DNA of 64,000 bases. Origin: Rhodeus uyekii. Its lineage: Eukaryota; Chordata; Actinopteri; Cypriniformes; Acheilognathidae. This document shows positions 44,089-55,313 of this stretch, piece by piece. The number at the start of each line of letters is the position of its first letter. Position 1 is the first letter of the stretch. The stretch is taken from positions 2,481,501 to 2,545,500 of the forward strand of contig JAWRVZ010000049.1 of NCBI GenBank assembly GCA_037043235.1, read 5' to 3'. The position numbers and the translations under genes are program-made. The notes beneath the pieces are model-generated. The model did not search any database, was not told the origin of the DNA, and was given only the letters and a program-made list of their open reading frames with translations.

Positions 44089-44462
44089 GATAAACAATCG
44101 GACACAGACGTGAGTGGTGATGATGTTTATTGAACAAAGCAAACTCAGAGCAAGTAGCTGGTGACTGAAGGTGTAGAGAAGAACTGGTAGCGGCAGAGAG
44201 GCTTATCTGATGGGAAGTGGACAATACTGGGCTGGAGATCACGGGAAGAATGCCTGAAGGTTCACGGAAGGAGATCCTGGACAATCGGGGTCGGTAATGA
44301 CGGCGTCAACACGGGTTGTCGCTGGCATGAGAGTCTGGCAGTCAGTGACGAGACCGGACAGTGATTTGCAGGGTGAAGCTTGTATTTAAGGAATGCTGAC
44401 TAGGCAGGTGCAGGTGTTCAGTATTCTGGTGATTGGGATCGTGAGTGAGAAGTGAATGAGTC
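44083..44462 (-). repeat. 5' LTR of the Gypsy element, outer end truncated
   Basis: Matches the 3' LTR from 39416 to 39795, then changes directly to host sequence. A TATA-like TTAAATA (inverse) lies about 25-30 bases upstream of 'actgtccggtct', the likely start of transcription; AATAAA lies further in. Confidence 0.8.
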
Positions 44463-44473
44463 AAGTAAGAGTG

Positions 44474-44640
44474 TGTTTGTCTTACCGTGTTTCTCATCAG
44501 ATCAACAGCAACCAAATGACTGTTTTAACACATGAACTTTATCTTTACTCTGACAGACTGTGTGACTTGCACTGTTCATTAATGACCAGAAGAGGAAATC
44601 TCCATTTCCTTCCTTCAACAAGAGAACAAAATCACTGAAC
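44474..44640 (-). promoter_or_regulatory. Non-coding first exon and promoter-proximal region of gene C
   Basis: The - strand exon ends at 44486 with 'gatgagaaacacg' before gtaaga. Upstream on -, 'gaccagaagaggaaatctcc' gives the same AGAGGAA motif as in A, B and D. The retroelement lies only about 12 bases downstream of the donor. Confidence 0.45.
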
Positions 44641-45360
44641 TAAACCTCAGAAAAGTAAAGCAAGGTTCTTGTTCTAGTCTTCTAAGTTGAAGATTAGTAT
44701 TTGTGAAGATATTGTGATGTATGGGTGATGCTCATTAAAGTTGATGTCAGTCGCAGGAGACGGTGACCTTGGATGACCCCTGATAACATCTGATGGCAGT
44801 TTGAGTGGTTGAAGAAGACAGCAGTTGACAGCAGTTTCAGGCTAGTGTAGTCAGATGGGAAGAGAGAAATACTTTATTTAATTTCTGTGATGAACTTCCC
44901 AAAACCTTTTCTACTTTAATGGAGCTAAAAACACGTTTGGTTTAAATATATATTAAATATCCGTGTGGTTGTGTTGTTATATATCAATTCAGATGCTTTG
45001 TTCAGGTGGGACTCTTATAAGTGTTATGATTGTCAGGTTATGAGTTTTACGAGAGTTGCATCAGCCTCAGACCTCGAATGCACCCTTGTTTCCTCTTTAC
45101 TCTTTCCAGTTGATATTGGTATGTTTAAAGGTGTTCGTTTGATTAAGTTGTATTGTATTGTCATGTATTTTGTGTACTGAGACTTTTATGACGCACATGG
45201 TACTTACTAACACATGGTTTGTGTGCAGTGTGTTTTGTGTGCAAGTCTTTCTTCTTGCATGAGGGGGTTTGGCATCATGACGCTGTTGTTTCCGGGTGGA
45301 CCGTTCAACAATGAGACACACGTCTCCTGGACATCCTGAAGAATTCAACTTCTAACAGTC
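44640..45360. other. Upstream flank of gene C, duplicated at gene D
   Basis: Matches 62890-63640 with few differences. Includes small shared frames (for example around 45097-45348 and 63431-63613) that look like chance open stretches in copied DNA. Confidence 0.5.
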
Positions 45361-45366
45361 TGAGTT

Positions 45367-45818
45367 CAGAAGTGGGCGGAGTAACTGTGTCAGATCGGAA
45401 GTGGGTGGAGTAACTGTGTCAGATCGGAAGTGGGTGGAGTAACTGTGTCAGATCGGAAGTGGGTGGAGTAACTGTGTCAGATCAGAAATGGGTGGAGTGA
45501 CTGTGTCAGATCAGAAGTGGGTGGAGTGACTGTGTCAGATCAGAAGTGGGTGGAGTGACTGTGTCAGATCGGAAGTGGGTGGAGTAACTGTGTCAGATCG
45601 GAAGTGGGTGGAGTGACTGTGTCAGATCAGAAGTGGGTGGAGTAACTGTGTCAGATCGGAAGTGGGTGGAGTGACTGTGTCAGATCGGAAGTGGGTGGAG
45701 TAACTGTGTCAGATCGGAAGTGGGTGGAGTAACTGTGTCAGATCAGAAGTGGGTGGAGTAACTGTGTCAGATCGGAAGTGGGTGGAGTAACTGTGTCAGA
45801 TCGGAAGTGGGTGGAGTT
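45367..45818. repeat. 29-bp minisatellite upstream of gene C
   Basis: About 15-16 units of 'gatcggaagtgggtggagta' plus 'actgtgtca', with GG/AG and GTAAC/GTGAC variants spread between units. The same array starts at 63646 upstream of gene D. Confidence 0.9.
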
Positions 45819-45829
45819 AATGAAAACTA

Positions 45830-47230
45830 GCTCACCAGGACAGAAAAAGAGAATGCAATAAAAAGTCGTGTTTTATGTACCAGGACAATGAAAGCTGATC
45901 AAAAGCATGGTTAGTTTTGTAAGACTTTCATAAAGACATAAGCTATCTTTACAGATGGTGTCTTGTTATATCTGTCACATATTTTCCAGGAATAACTAGA
46001 CTAGATTTTTCAAGATAAGAGTTTTTTTGGGGGATGGATCTAGAATATTAAACCACACCTTATCCCTACCCACAGGTCTATCCCTCCACCGCATAAGACG
46101 TCTAGAGAGGTGGAGCAATTGTTTTTTGGGCATAGTGCAACAGACATACAGTAAAAGTATGGGGCTCTAAAATTAATGGCAGCTCAGATCAGATAATTTG
46201 CTCTTTGATGAGAAATGTTTGAGATTTTGTTTTGCAGACTTTATTGTCTTGTCAAATATAACTCAGGATGTAATGCAATTTGGAATTAAGACAAAAGATG
46301 AGTTACAGGTTCAGTTACTATATTACAATTTCCTCTAGAGAAAGTTAACTGGAAGTAAATTGGCATATTGTGGTTATTTTTCCAGTGCAACAGTTCAATA
46401 TGAAAGTAATCATGTTAAAAATTAACTCATGGAACTCAAACTAATGTGAAAATATTAACTGCAAACTGCCAAACTAAAGCAAACACTGATATAACTGGTT
46501 CACCTGGGCCCCCTCATTTACATGTCTGGCCCCCTCAGATTTTTTAATTGGTTAACATGGCGACTGTGAAAACGAAAGTGAAAGCACATATCGCCCGCTG
46601 CACAAGACGATCGCAACGCACCCCCAAAGTCAAACCGCCCCCCCCCCCCCCCCCCCCCCCGAATCAGAATCAGAAAGAGCTTTATTGCCAAGTGTGCTTG
46701 CACACACAAGGAATTTGTCATAGTGCTCAAGCTTCCAGTGCACATTTACAACACAACATGAACAAACAAACAAAAAACAGTCACTGAAGAGCTTAACACC
46801 GAGGCAACCATTCCATACCATCTCCAGAAATGAGTGCAGTTTAGCAGGCATTACATAGCAGACACAACAAAACAAACATAATATAACATCACATTGTACA
46901 TCACACATTACACGTGGTCACGTGGTGGGATTTTTTGTATGGAGTGGGAGGGGGGATAGATAAGGATAAGGATAAGGACATGCAGGCAGACGGATGGGGT
47001 GTGTATGGTGCAAGTTAGTCTGAGAGATTGTGTTGTATGGAATGTAGCCAAAACTTCAGATGTTTTTGAGTTCAAGAGTTGAGTTGTCCTTGAGGGGGAG
47101 ATACGACAGGGAAATTGCAGACCAAGCTGTCAGGCTGACCTCCCAACCGAGAGATAGGGGAGGTTCGGATGGGCAAATACAGTTTTTATTCCATTTGATG
47201 ATCTTCGGTAATTTGTCCGGATCATAATCA
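45830..47230. other. Intergenic DNA with poly-C run and a LINE 3' end
   Basis: A run of about 24 C at 46637-46660 is followed by 'gaatcagaatcagaaagagc', which looks like the inverted 3' end of a fish LINE (about 46660-46800). No gene is seen. 47236-47484 on - is open for 82 codons (LKLLSVEIKKCFEVECDRLK), possibly helical, not recognised. Confidence 0.4.
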
Positions 47231-47834
47231 ATCAATCAGCTCCGGTCGCGTTCGGTCCGTGCAGTTCCCTGGACATGGCCAGACCAGTTACAGTTTGTAA
47301 ATAGTTCACCAGTCTGACTCTCGATGGAGCCCACTCTTCCCTGCCTATCTGCAGTCCGGACTGCGTTGTTACGGTTCAGTTCCTCAATCTGTATCACTCT
47401 CTGATCTAATTCCTTCAAACGGTCACACTCAACCTCAAAGCATTTCTTAATTTCCACAGACAGCAGCTTCAGGTGAACAGTCACTCCTCCAAACTCTCTG
47501 ATGTTAAATGAGGTCAGAAGGTTCAGTGAGTTGCTGTTTTATAAAATATAACAATATAATGTATTTTGGGAAAACATTACATTCAAAAGTGTGTGAGCAG
47601 GAAGTTCTCTTAAAGCATAAGGAAGCACAGAACACTGTCAGATCACTGTGAAAAGAAAGAGAAAAGAGAGAAAACAATGTAAAATATCCATGCATTATCC
47701 ATATGAACTCTCACACAGCAGAAGTGTCATCATCGTAAAGCCTAGAATGGTGTTCGGGTTGATTCTTTCCTCATTTAAAAATCATGTTACCTTCATCTCA
47801 GTTGCATAAAATGTAGCCACTTTTTCAACATTAT

Positions 47835-48196
47835 CCATCCAATACACAACACCGGAGAAGCTATGAGACTCTGTGCAGACACCTCCCACAGTTAATCAGG
47901 TTATTGTGCATGTTTCTGTGTTTGTTCTTGTGCTTTTATCAAGTATACTGTAAATTATTAAAAAACACCAATAAATTAAACAACCTGCACATCTTCATTT
48001 CAGATCTTTTATGGTTTAGTGAGTTTGAAAAGTCAGTATGAGGACTTTCTGAACACTTAGTTACTATAGTTTTAAACACCAGGTAAAGTTCAATGTACTC
48101 CTTGGTTGAGCAATGCTTCACATGGGAAAGATGGTTATCCTGATATATTTACATTTGATCATTTGGCAGATGCTTTTATCGAAAGTGACTTGCATT
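47835..48196 (+). repeat. Copy of the 16540-16940 segment
   Basis: Shares 'agaagctatgagactctgtg' and about 300 further bases with 16590 onward, in the same orientation, ending in the same SINE tail. It shows that DNA around gene B and DNA between C and D have a common origin. Confidence 0.6.
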
Positions 48197-48280
48197 GCAT
48201 CTGATAGAGACGATTCGGAAATCCATTGCCGCTTGTATTGTATATATTTCTTATTTTGTGTATATATGTGTAACCAATTA

Positions 48281-48409
48281 TTAGTTAAAGCCCTCCTCTC
48301 GACCCAGTATTGCATTTCCTGTCAAACTCTTTCCAGCTCCAGAAACTCCCAGTAACACAATCCTCAGTTCGTTTAAATCAAGCACTTCATCACGCTCCGT
48401 ATTAGACAG
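48281..48409 (-). pseudogene. GIMAP (AIG1-type GTPase) fragment with P-loop
   Basis: Read on -, the frame gives TERDEVLDLNELRIVLLG then VSGAGKSLTGNAILG and soon a TAA at 48281-48283. RIVLLG-GAGKS-TGNAILG is the G1 region that opens GIMAP GTPase domains. No G2-G5 motifs follow, so this is an isolated fragment. GIMAPs are lymphocyte GTPases often found in large fish families. Confidence 0.7.
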
Positions 48410-49280
48410 AAATCAGCATATCTGGCACTCATCCTATAATTTCGATGAATTAACCAATATTTCACAGTGTTAATATTGCAGTGAGCCTGATGACTAGAAG
48501 AAATTATTATCCCGTGATTACATTTTTGACACCCTGTTATCCAATCAAATACCATGTGTTTGAACTTCAATGCTTTCACTTTTAAATCTCGACTTATATT
48601 CGAAGTTGAGGTTTGATGAAAAAGCTTTCATGATCCTACCAAAAGAAACATTTCAAAAAAGATTATAAATAAAATGTTTTATCATACGGCTCCCTCTTGT
48701 GAACTAGGTTAGCATTAAAGCCTCATTCATCATTCACATTGAGGTTAATACTTCAATCTGATTGGCCGATGCATGGTGTTAATGTTTGATGATTTGGCAA
48801 AGTAATATTGGAAGAACATATTGACAAGCAGCAAAGGTGATGCATGTTTTTTAAGGCAATAGATCATCCAGATGTCGTTATAAAAGTTTTTTTTTTTTTT
48901 TCAGTTGCAGCACCCCCTATGGACATAATATAATGAAACTTGGTGTGTGTGGTTTGGACTTTGTGTTCATCAGATATAGATCCATTTGTAAAAATGGGCG
49001 TCATCGGATCAGAGAGTTAATCGCCACATTCTGACCATTTAGTGGTGATGCCATTTCCAGTGAGTTATGTTCCAGCCAATCACTTGCAGTGTTCTCTGTG
49101 TTCCTGCATGGATGACAATAATTGCAAACGACTAATGGCTAGTAAAAGTCATCTAATATGATTAGTTCAATTATGGTTATAAAACATTAAAAAAAAATAT
49201 TCATAGACGTTATTTTGCTGAAATAAAAGCCATTACAATTATGTTAATACTGGTTCATATAAATTTATAAATACAAAGCA
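48410..49280. other. Intergenic DNA
   Basis: 48890-49100 contains a copy of the dispersed repeat with 'gcagcaccccctatgg' and 'aatgaaacttggtgtgtgtg'. No gene. Confidence 0.4.
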
Positions 49281-49285
49281 TAATA

Positions 49286-49518
49286 CAGCTCTGGAAAAAA
49301 TTAAGAGACCACTACAAAACGATCAATTTCTCTTTTTTCACTATTTATTGGTATGTGTTTGGGTAAAATTTACATTTTTGTTTTAATCTATAAACTACTG
49401 ACAACATTTTTACCAAATTCCAAATAAATATTTTAATTGAAAGCATTTATTTGCTGAAAGCCACAACTGGTCAAAATAACAAAAAATTGCAGTGATCTCT
49501 TAATTTTTTCCAGAGCTG
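49286..49518. mobile_element. Tc1/mariner-like MITE, 233 bp
   Basis: Inverted ends CAGCTCTGGAAAAAATTAAG and CTTAATTTTTTCCAGAGCTG (inner bases slightly diverged), flanked by TA. The inside is AT-rich and non-coding. Confidence 0.75.
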
Positions 49519-49751
49519 TATAAGGAAGCCAAAAATTAAGGAATGTGAAGTTCATATAAAAAGAGATGAGGATACTAATTTACATAAACGTATCATAATA
49601 TTAAAGAAACAATACAGGAAACCTGAAGCTTAAAATTTCTCACTTGCGTTTACCAAGCGTGTCTGAAAATAAGCTGCAGAATGATTTATGCCAGGCAACA
49701 AGTCTCAATGTACAACCACAATAATGCTAATAATAATGAACATGCATTACC

Positions 49752-49753
<2 letters not shown>

Positions 49754-49795
<42 letters not shown>

Positions 49796-52443
49796 TTTTT
49801 TTTTTTTTTTTATAAATAAGACTTACTTTACTATTTAGGTTTTTCCAAAGTTTCTTACCATGATACTTGCACTTCTTGCTGTTAGTCTGTAAAGTAGAGT
49901 GATGTCTGTATGATGACCTGTAATGACCAGGAGACAAGAACACATCCTGAAGAAAGAAGAAGTTGTATTGAGCTCTTATCAGTCTTATTGTAACGTTATT
50001 AATGTGATGTTTTTGGCTGTTAGTGTGTCATGATTGTCATGTTAGATGAAATTGCCTTGTCGTACTCCTTTGAGCATGTGTTAATGCTGTGTGGCATTTA
50101 TGGTGCACACTCAGTTTTGCTTCATTTGTTAAGACACACTAGGTTTAGGGACATGTGCCCCTCATAATACTGTTGGTTTTGCTAGACTTTTTGACGTTGA
50201 ATAATGTATTTTTTGTGTGTTAGGTTTAGTTGAAATGAGTTAGAAACTGTGTTTTTGTTTTTCGTTTCTATCTTTGTTTTTTTTTTGTTTTTTTTACAAT
50301 GTCCAGTTTTCCTTTAACTCCTGAGGTTTTCGGTGTTATATTTGTTCTGGTTTCTCTTCGTGCAAGTTTTTTTTTTTTTACTTTTTTTTTATTGTAAATA
50401 ATTGTGTTTAATATTCCATATACATATTGGACCACATCACTTATTATAAATGTGTTCACTTGTTCTGATGTTTCATGTTAGTCCTATTTCCCTCTCCCAG
50501 GACTTTTATAGTAGGAAATTGCCTAATGTTCCCCTTCTCATTCCCTATACTTTCAAAAAATCAGTGAAGAGTCGTAACACATACAAAAGAGGTTACCCAT
50601 AATTTCATTTAGTATTTTAATTCCTTTTTTTCTGTGAGCAGGTCTGCCAATAGCTTTAAAAACTGTAACACTAATATGTAATATATTAATATACCAACAA
50701 TGGCCCAAATCCGGAGAAATTACTCACTCCTGGTTGCTAGACTCATGGGAATGAATGACTCGGCAGAATCGCATTGGCTGCAGGTGTTGAAACTGAGCCG
50801 ACACACCAGCAGAAACTCTATAATTATCCAGCACTGGCCTGAGTCTGAGATACAGAGATAAATGTGTATGAAATACAGTATGACATCTATATACAGTAAT
50901 GAACTATTTAAGAACAACAAAATACATTTTATCAAAGAAGCGTTCGCTTGTTTGCCATAAGCATAAATAAATATTAGGTTTTAAGAGAAGTAGATGTTGT
51001 AATTAATTAGTTAGCAAAACCTACAAAAATGTATTATTAGAGACTGTAGGTGTTGTGCTTTTCTGTGATTGGCTCTAAACTATCTGTGATGTTCAAGTGA
51101 AAATGACATCATGTAAAAATAAACAATATGAGAATTTATTTGAATTTATTATTACTGTAAAGTTGTGGCAAGAGCAAATGCATAAAAATAGAAATTTTAT
51201 GACCGCTCAAGACCTCAAGCATGTTCTAAAAGAGGTACAGAATGGTCAGTTACTATAAGTATAAGAACATATAAGAATTTAGGATACGTAACAGTTTGAG
51301 ACTAAATGTGACAATGGCAATGTTGTGCTCTGAAACAATGACTTCTGCCGCACCAGCGGTTTGTTTTGTTGACCTGGTTAAATATGTACTGTGGTGATTA
51401 CAAGCAAGGCCAAAATATAATAAATACTACACTGTCTGTAAAAGTCTAATCACTGTACACACAGACAATATTTGTTCTTGCTTATTGGTAAGAATTTATT
51501 TTACAGAAAAGTGTGCTGTAATGCTGAAGTCACTTTTGCATAGATCACTTTTCTGGTTGTTTAAGTTTGTTGAACAGGTGATGTGATGAAGGACTTACAG
51601 TAGTAATAAACTCTATAAAAAACATGTTTCCACCACAGCCTCTTATCTGTCCTCTTCACGTTTTATAGCTGTGTAACACTTAAATTTATGAAACAATTAG
51701 TATCTTGTCTTTTCTGCAAGTTAACTATCTCTACAAAAATTACATATTTTGTCAATAAGTTCCAAGAGGTTTGCTTGATGGTAAAACTTTTTTCTTTTCT
51801 TTTTTTCACAAAACCATTATATATTTGCCAAAAGAAAAGACATGGATGCTCTCTTTCAACACTTTGCATAACATTCAACATTGAATAGGAACAAATGTCA
51901 ATGCATTTAATTGCTGGACGTTCAGTAAATTCCACTAAAAAGTTTCAGCATTGACATTTTATGTTTTTTTTTAGTATTTTTTTTAGTGAACACAATACAA
52001 TCTATCTAAGCATGTATGCTACAAAACATAATTTGATCATTTTTGTCTAGCTAAATAATCTCTACAGATTCGCCAAAAGATAGTGAAAACACAGAATCAA
52101 AGAAAACACTGAATTCAATGTTTATATTTAACGCCCTTTTCTTTTTTTACACTTGACTGAGAGACTCAGATTCTGACGAAGAAACAGCTTTCATGAGGAA
52201 AAAGTAGCTGGTTTTAAAAACCCTGGATATAAAAACACTCAAACACATGCAGAGAAAGCTCTCTTTAAAATACATCAATCCGTAAAGTTAATATTCAATA
52301 CTAAAATATTTTATAAGTTTTATAAGATATACGTTTCAAGTGCCGATATCACTTGAAACGGCTGAAACTGAAGTTCAAGAATACTGAATAACAACAAACT
52401 CTAAACTAAAAGGCAAAGTTAAAAAAAAAAAATAAATAAATAA

Positions 52444-52514
<71 letters not shown>
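49754..52514. other. Non-coding DNA downstream of gene D with (TA)n runs
   Basis: TA runs lie at about 49754-49792 and 52452-52514. From about 51500 the DNA matches the flank of gene C at 31280. A search of both strands showed no receptor tail exon of the TYAGL type here. Confidence 0.5.
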
Positions 52515-52517
<3 letters not shown>

Positions 52518-52932
52518 AACGACAATCACACACACATATATTAAACAAATAAGAAACAGACTTTACATCAGTCCAGCACACAAAGACAACATATGAGTCT
52601 TAATGTGTGTGATGAATATGTTTGCATTGGTTGTGGTCTGAACAGTAAATTATTCCACAACTAAATCAAATACATGGCAACCACCAAATAATCAATAAAA
52701 TATATAATAATAATAATAATACTAATATCAATAATTGTTCATGAAAAGATTGAACGCAGGTTTTGTGTTCGCTGTCTTAATCAGTCATTTGACGCTGCTG
52801 TAGATCACGGATGAATCTTCTAAGAAATAAGCAAACAGGAACAATGATGTTACAGCTCAAATTATATGAACTGAGAGACATTATATGGTTAAGATACTAG
52901 CTTATATATTTTTTTCTCACCTCACGGTTGCC

Positions 52933-53175
52933 TCAGGAATGATCTCTTATATTGTCGTCCTGTCTTTCATTCTCCTCTGCTCTCTTCCTCTCTTTCTTTC
53001 TGTGATGGTGGACAGTTGCGTACTGGATCTCCTCAATATCTCTGGATTCAGGAGTTTTTCCTCTGAATCTTTTTGGTTTGACACTGGCATACGGAGCGTC
53101 ACTAACTGAATCCGGTTCAGATAGAGGCTCGTCAGGAACTGAAACTCTCTGTGACGGGTCAGAATAGAGATCATT
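52933..53175 (-). CDS. Gene D ITIM exon, one tyrosine lost
   Basis: NDLYSDPSQRVSVPDEPLSE, then PYASVK, IQYATV, and RQDDNI where A has SQYDNI: TAC has become GAC. It stops at HS after DNIRD. IQYATV is the only fully canonical ITIM left in this exon. Confidence 0.75.
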   Translation of the reverse strand, partial: NDLYSDPSQRVSVPDEPLSEPDSVSDAPYASVKPKRFRGKTPESRDIEEIQYATVHHHRKKERKRAEENERQDDNIRDHS

Positions 53176-53339
53176 CTGAAATACAAGAACATAAATTAAT
53201 GTGCAGCTTTTGTACAGAAACAGGTGACAGACTTTTCAAAACAAGTACCAGATCTCACAAAAAAAATAATACAAGCAAATCTCACTTAAATGAAGTGATG
53301 GGTCCCATCATAGAGACAATAATTGACAATAGAGACTCC

Positions 53340-54777
53340 TGAAAATAGGGTTTTGCCATAATGCTAGTTGAGTGGGCTCAAGTTGTCAAAGGGTATCTCT
53401 TAGTCGCTACTGGCTCATCTTCTGCTTAGATGTGAGGGAACCTTACTAGAGGCCCCAGAGCCACTGTTAGATCATGGCACTCTGTGGACATAATCGTCTA
53501 ACACTGGACAAAGCAGATTACTCTTTTCCTGTCTCTGAAAGGCAGAGGACAGAAGCCCTGCAGTACAACAGATCTAACCAAATTAGTGGTGATGATACCC
53601 GGGACTAGGGTGGAAGATGCCTTTCATCACCGGTGTTCCACAGGGCTCAGTTCTTGGACCATTTCTCTTCTCCATGTACATCACATCACTGGGTCCCATC
53701 ATAAAGGCACACGGCTTCTCCTATCACTGGAACGCCGATGACACACAGCTCTACCTATCATTTCAACCAGATGATCCAACGGTGGCTGCGAGAATCACAA
53801 GCTGCCTAGCAGACGTCTCGACATGGATGAAAGAGCATCATCTGCAGCTCAACCTGGCAAAGTCGGAGCTTCTAGTTTTTCCTGCCGATCCGACCCGACC
53901 CGACAGTACGACTTCACAGTCCACATCGGCACCACCGCGATTACCCCATCAAGGTCTGCCAGAAATCTTGGAGTGATCTTTGAGGACCAGCTGACCTTCA
54001 AATATCACATTGCAAAAGATGGCTCGATAATGCAGGTCTGCACTTCACAACATCAAGAGGATCAGGTCATTCATCACTGACCAAGCTACACAATGTCTGG
54101 TGCAGGCCATGCTCATTTCCAGGCTTGATTACTGCAACGCTCTTCTGGTTGGACTTCCTGCAAGTGCAATCAAACCCCTGCAACTGATTCAGAACACCAC
54201 AGCTTGTTTGATCCACAACAAACCCAATAGGACTCATGTCACACCACTCCTCATCTCACTACACTGGCTCCCTCTCGCAGCACGCATCAAATTCAAAGCA
54301 CTGACTCTTGCATACAGAACTTACACAAGCTCAGCACATTTTTACTTCAACTTACTGCTACAAATCTATACACCTGCCAGAATCCTTCAATCGATCAACT
54401 AGTGACGACTCGTGGTTCATCACAGAGGAAAAGGATCAATAACAAGAACATTTTCATTCACCACCCCCGGCTGGTGGAACGATCTCCCTGCCCTCATCCG
54501 GAACGCAGACTCTGTGTCAAAGTTTAAAAGACTACTGAAAACACACCTCTTCCATGAGCATCTAACATGACACACACACACACACATACACATTAAAAAA
54601 AATCTACTAACTCCCTTTATCCCCCATGCTTGTACTACTTGTGTATATAGTGTTTGAAACTTTGTATTGTAAGTAGTATTGCACTAGTATGTACTTTTTT
54701 ATCTTCAGGACAAATCGCTTTCTGCACTCAAATTATAAGTCGCTTTGGATAAAAGCGTCTGCTAAATGAATAAATGT
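53340..54777 (+). mobile_element. L2 LINE 3' part in gene D, antisense to the gene
   Basis: Broken frames encode GVPQGSVLGPFLFSMYITSL, then NADDTQLYLSFQ (reverse transcriptase C box), then ISRLDYCNALLVGLPASAIK, ending in 'agtcgctttggataaaagcg' and a short tail. Several frameshifts. Absent at the matching place in gene C. Confidence 0.8.
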
Positions 54778-55082
54778 GCATGTGAATATACAAATGTTTA
54801 CTTCTGCTTCTCTAAAGTCGTGTTTTGTCTGGATGATTTACCTCATTCATTGTGAGATCTTCAGCTTTAACACTCCTTTTCTTTCTGTTATGATGACAAA
54901 CATTAACAGCATATTGAGAAATGCATTAAGATAAAATATGTTGTTTTTAAAAACAGAACAATGTATTTTGTTTATTGATCTCACATTATAAACAGGATGA
55001 AGATGATGATGAATGACACAGTGAATAAAAATGAATGAAAATAAATGAATAAAATGAATAAAAATAGTTTTTGTTATCTCAC

Positions 55083-55094
55083 AGGATGAAGATA

Positions 55095-55134
<40 letters not shown>

Positions 55135-55194
55135 GAAATATTCCTCCAGATGTCGCTGTGATCACAATCGTATTCCTACCAGCACCATGAAGAA
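55083..55194 (-). CDS. Gene D transmembrane exon with an ATC run
   Basis: Reads HGAGRNTIVITATSGGIFL, then 12 ATC codons, ATT, ATC (14 isoleucines), then FI and a phase-2 donor at gtgaga. A piece matching the normal end of the exon ('cttcatcctgtttataat') is found again at 54985-55012, after about 70 bases of ATTCATTTTTATTC-type repeat. Confidence 0.75.
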
Positions 55195-55313
55195 CTGAAA
55201 GAGGAAGATCATCATGAGTAATTCTCCAAACTGAGAAATGATCGTTTTTTCCTGCCGATCCTGATCTTGATTAGATGCAAGATGGCAAACGTGTTTGCTC
55301 GCTCCATGCTTAA

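Larger units (their letters stand above)
39416..44462 (-). mobile_element. Ty3/Gypsy (chromovirus-type) LTR retrotransposon
   Basis: 3' LTR 39416-39826 (411 bp, TGTCATG...CGTGACA) and 5' LTR 44083-44462 (380 bp, outer 31 bp missing) look identical over the shared length, so the insertion is recent. A polypurine tract lies just outside the 3' LTR (about 39827-39840). The primer site after the 5' LTR does not match a tRNA end but is complementary to the LTR near its predicted transcript start. Inserted in gene C between the UTR exon and the signal-peptide exon. Confidence 0.9.
33729..44486 (-). pseudogene. Gene C: CD22-like receptor copy, probably inactive
   Basis: Recognisable exons on -: 5' UTR exon ending at 44486; broken signal-peptide exon 39282-39329; V-set 38512-38862; C2 38165-38413; C2 34722-34964; transmembrane 34542-34638; basic stub 34391-34436; ITIM exon 34036-34149; VIYSSVK exon 33729-33786. 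All Ig and membrane exons are open with good splice sites. Two lesions stand out: the signal-peptide exon is fused to intron sequence and stops after 15 codons, and a net 95-base loss in the ITIM exon shifts the frame. A Ty3/Gypsy element separates the UTR exon from the rest. A functional product would need another first exon. If transcribed it could make a tail-less or intracellular protein. Confidence 0.75.

Noticed and set aside
45367..45818. CRISPR-like array
   Set aside because: Units are contiguous 29-bp tandem repeats without unique spacers, in a eukaryotic genome; it is a minisatellite.
47236..47484. 82-codon frame on - with charged, possibly helical text
   Set aside because: No family recognised, no splice context and next to a LINE end; left as unexplained rather than called a gene.
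53617..54402. Host genes suggested by long frames in gene D introns
   Set aside because: The motifs (GVPQGSVLGP, ADDTQLYLSF, LDYCNALLVGLPAS) belong to L2 reverse transcriptase, and the frames are broken.
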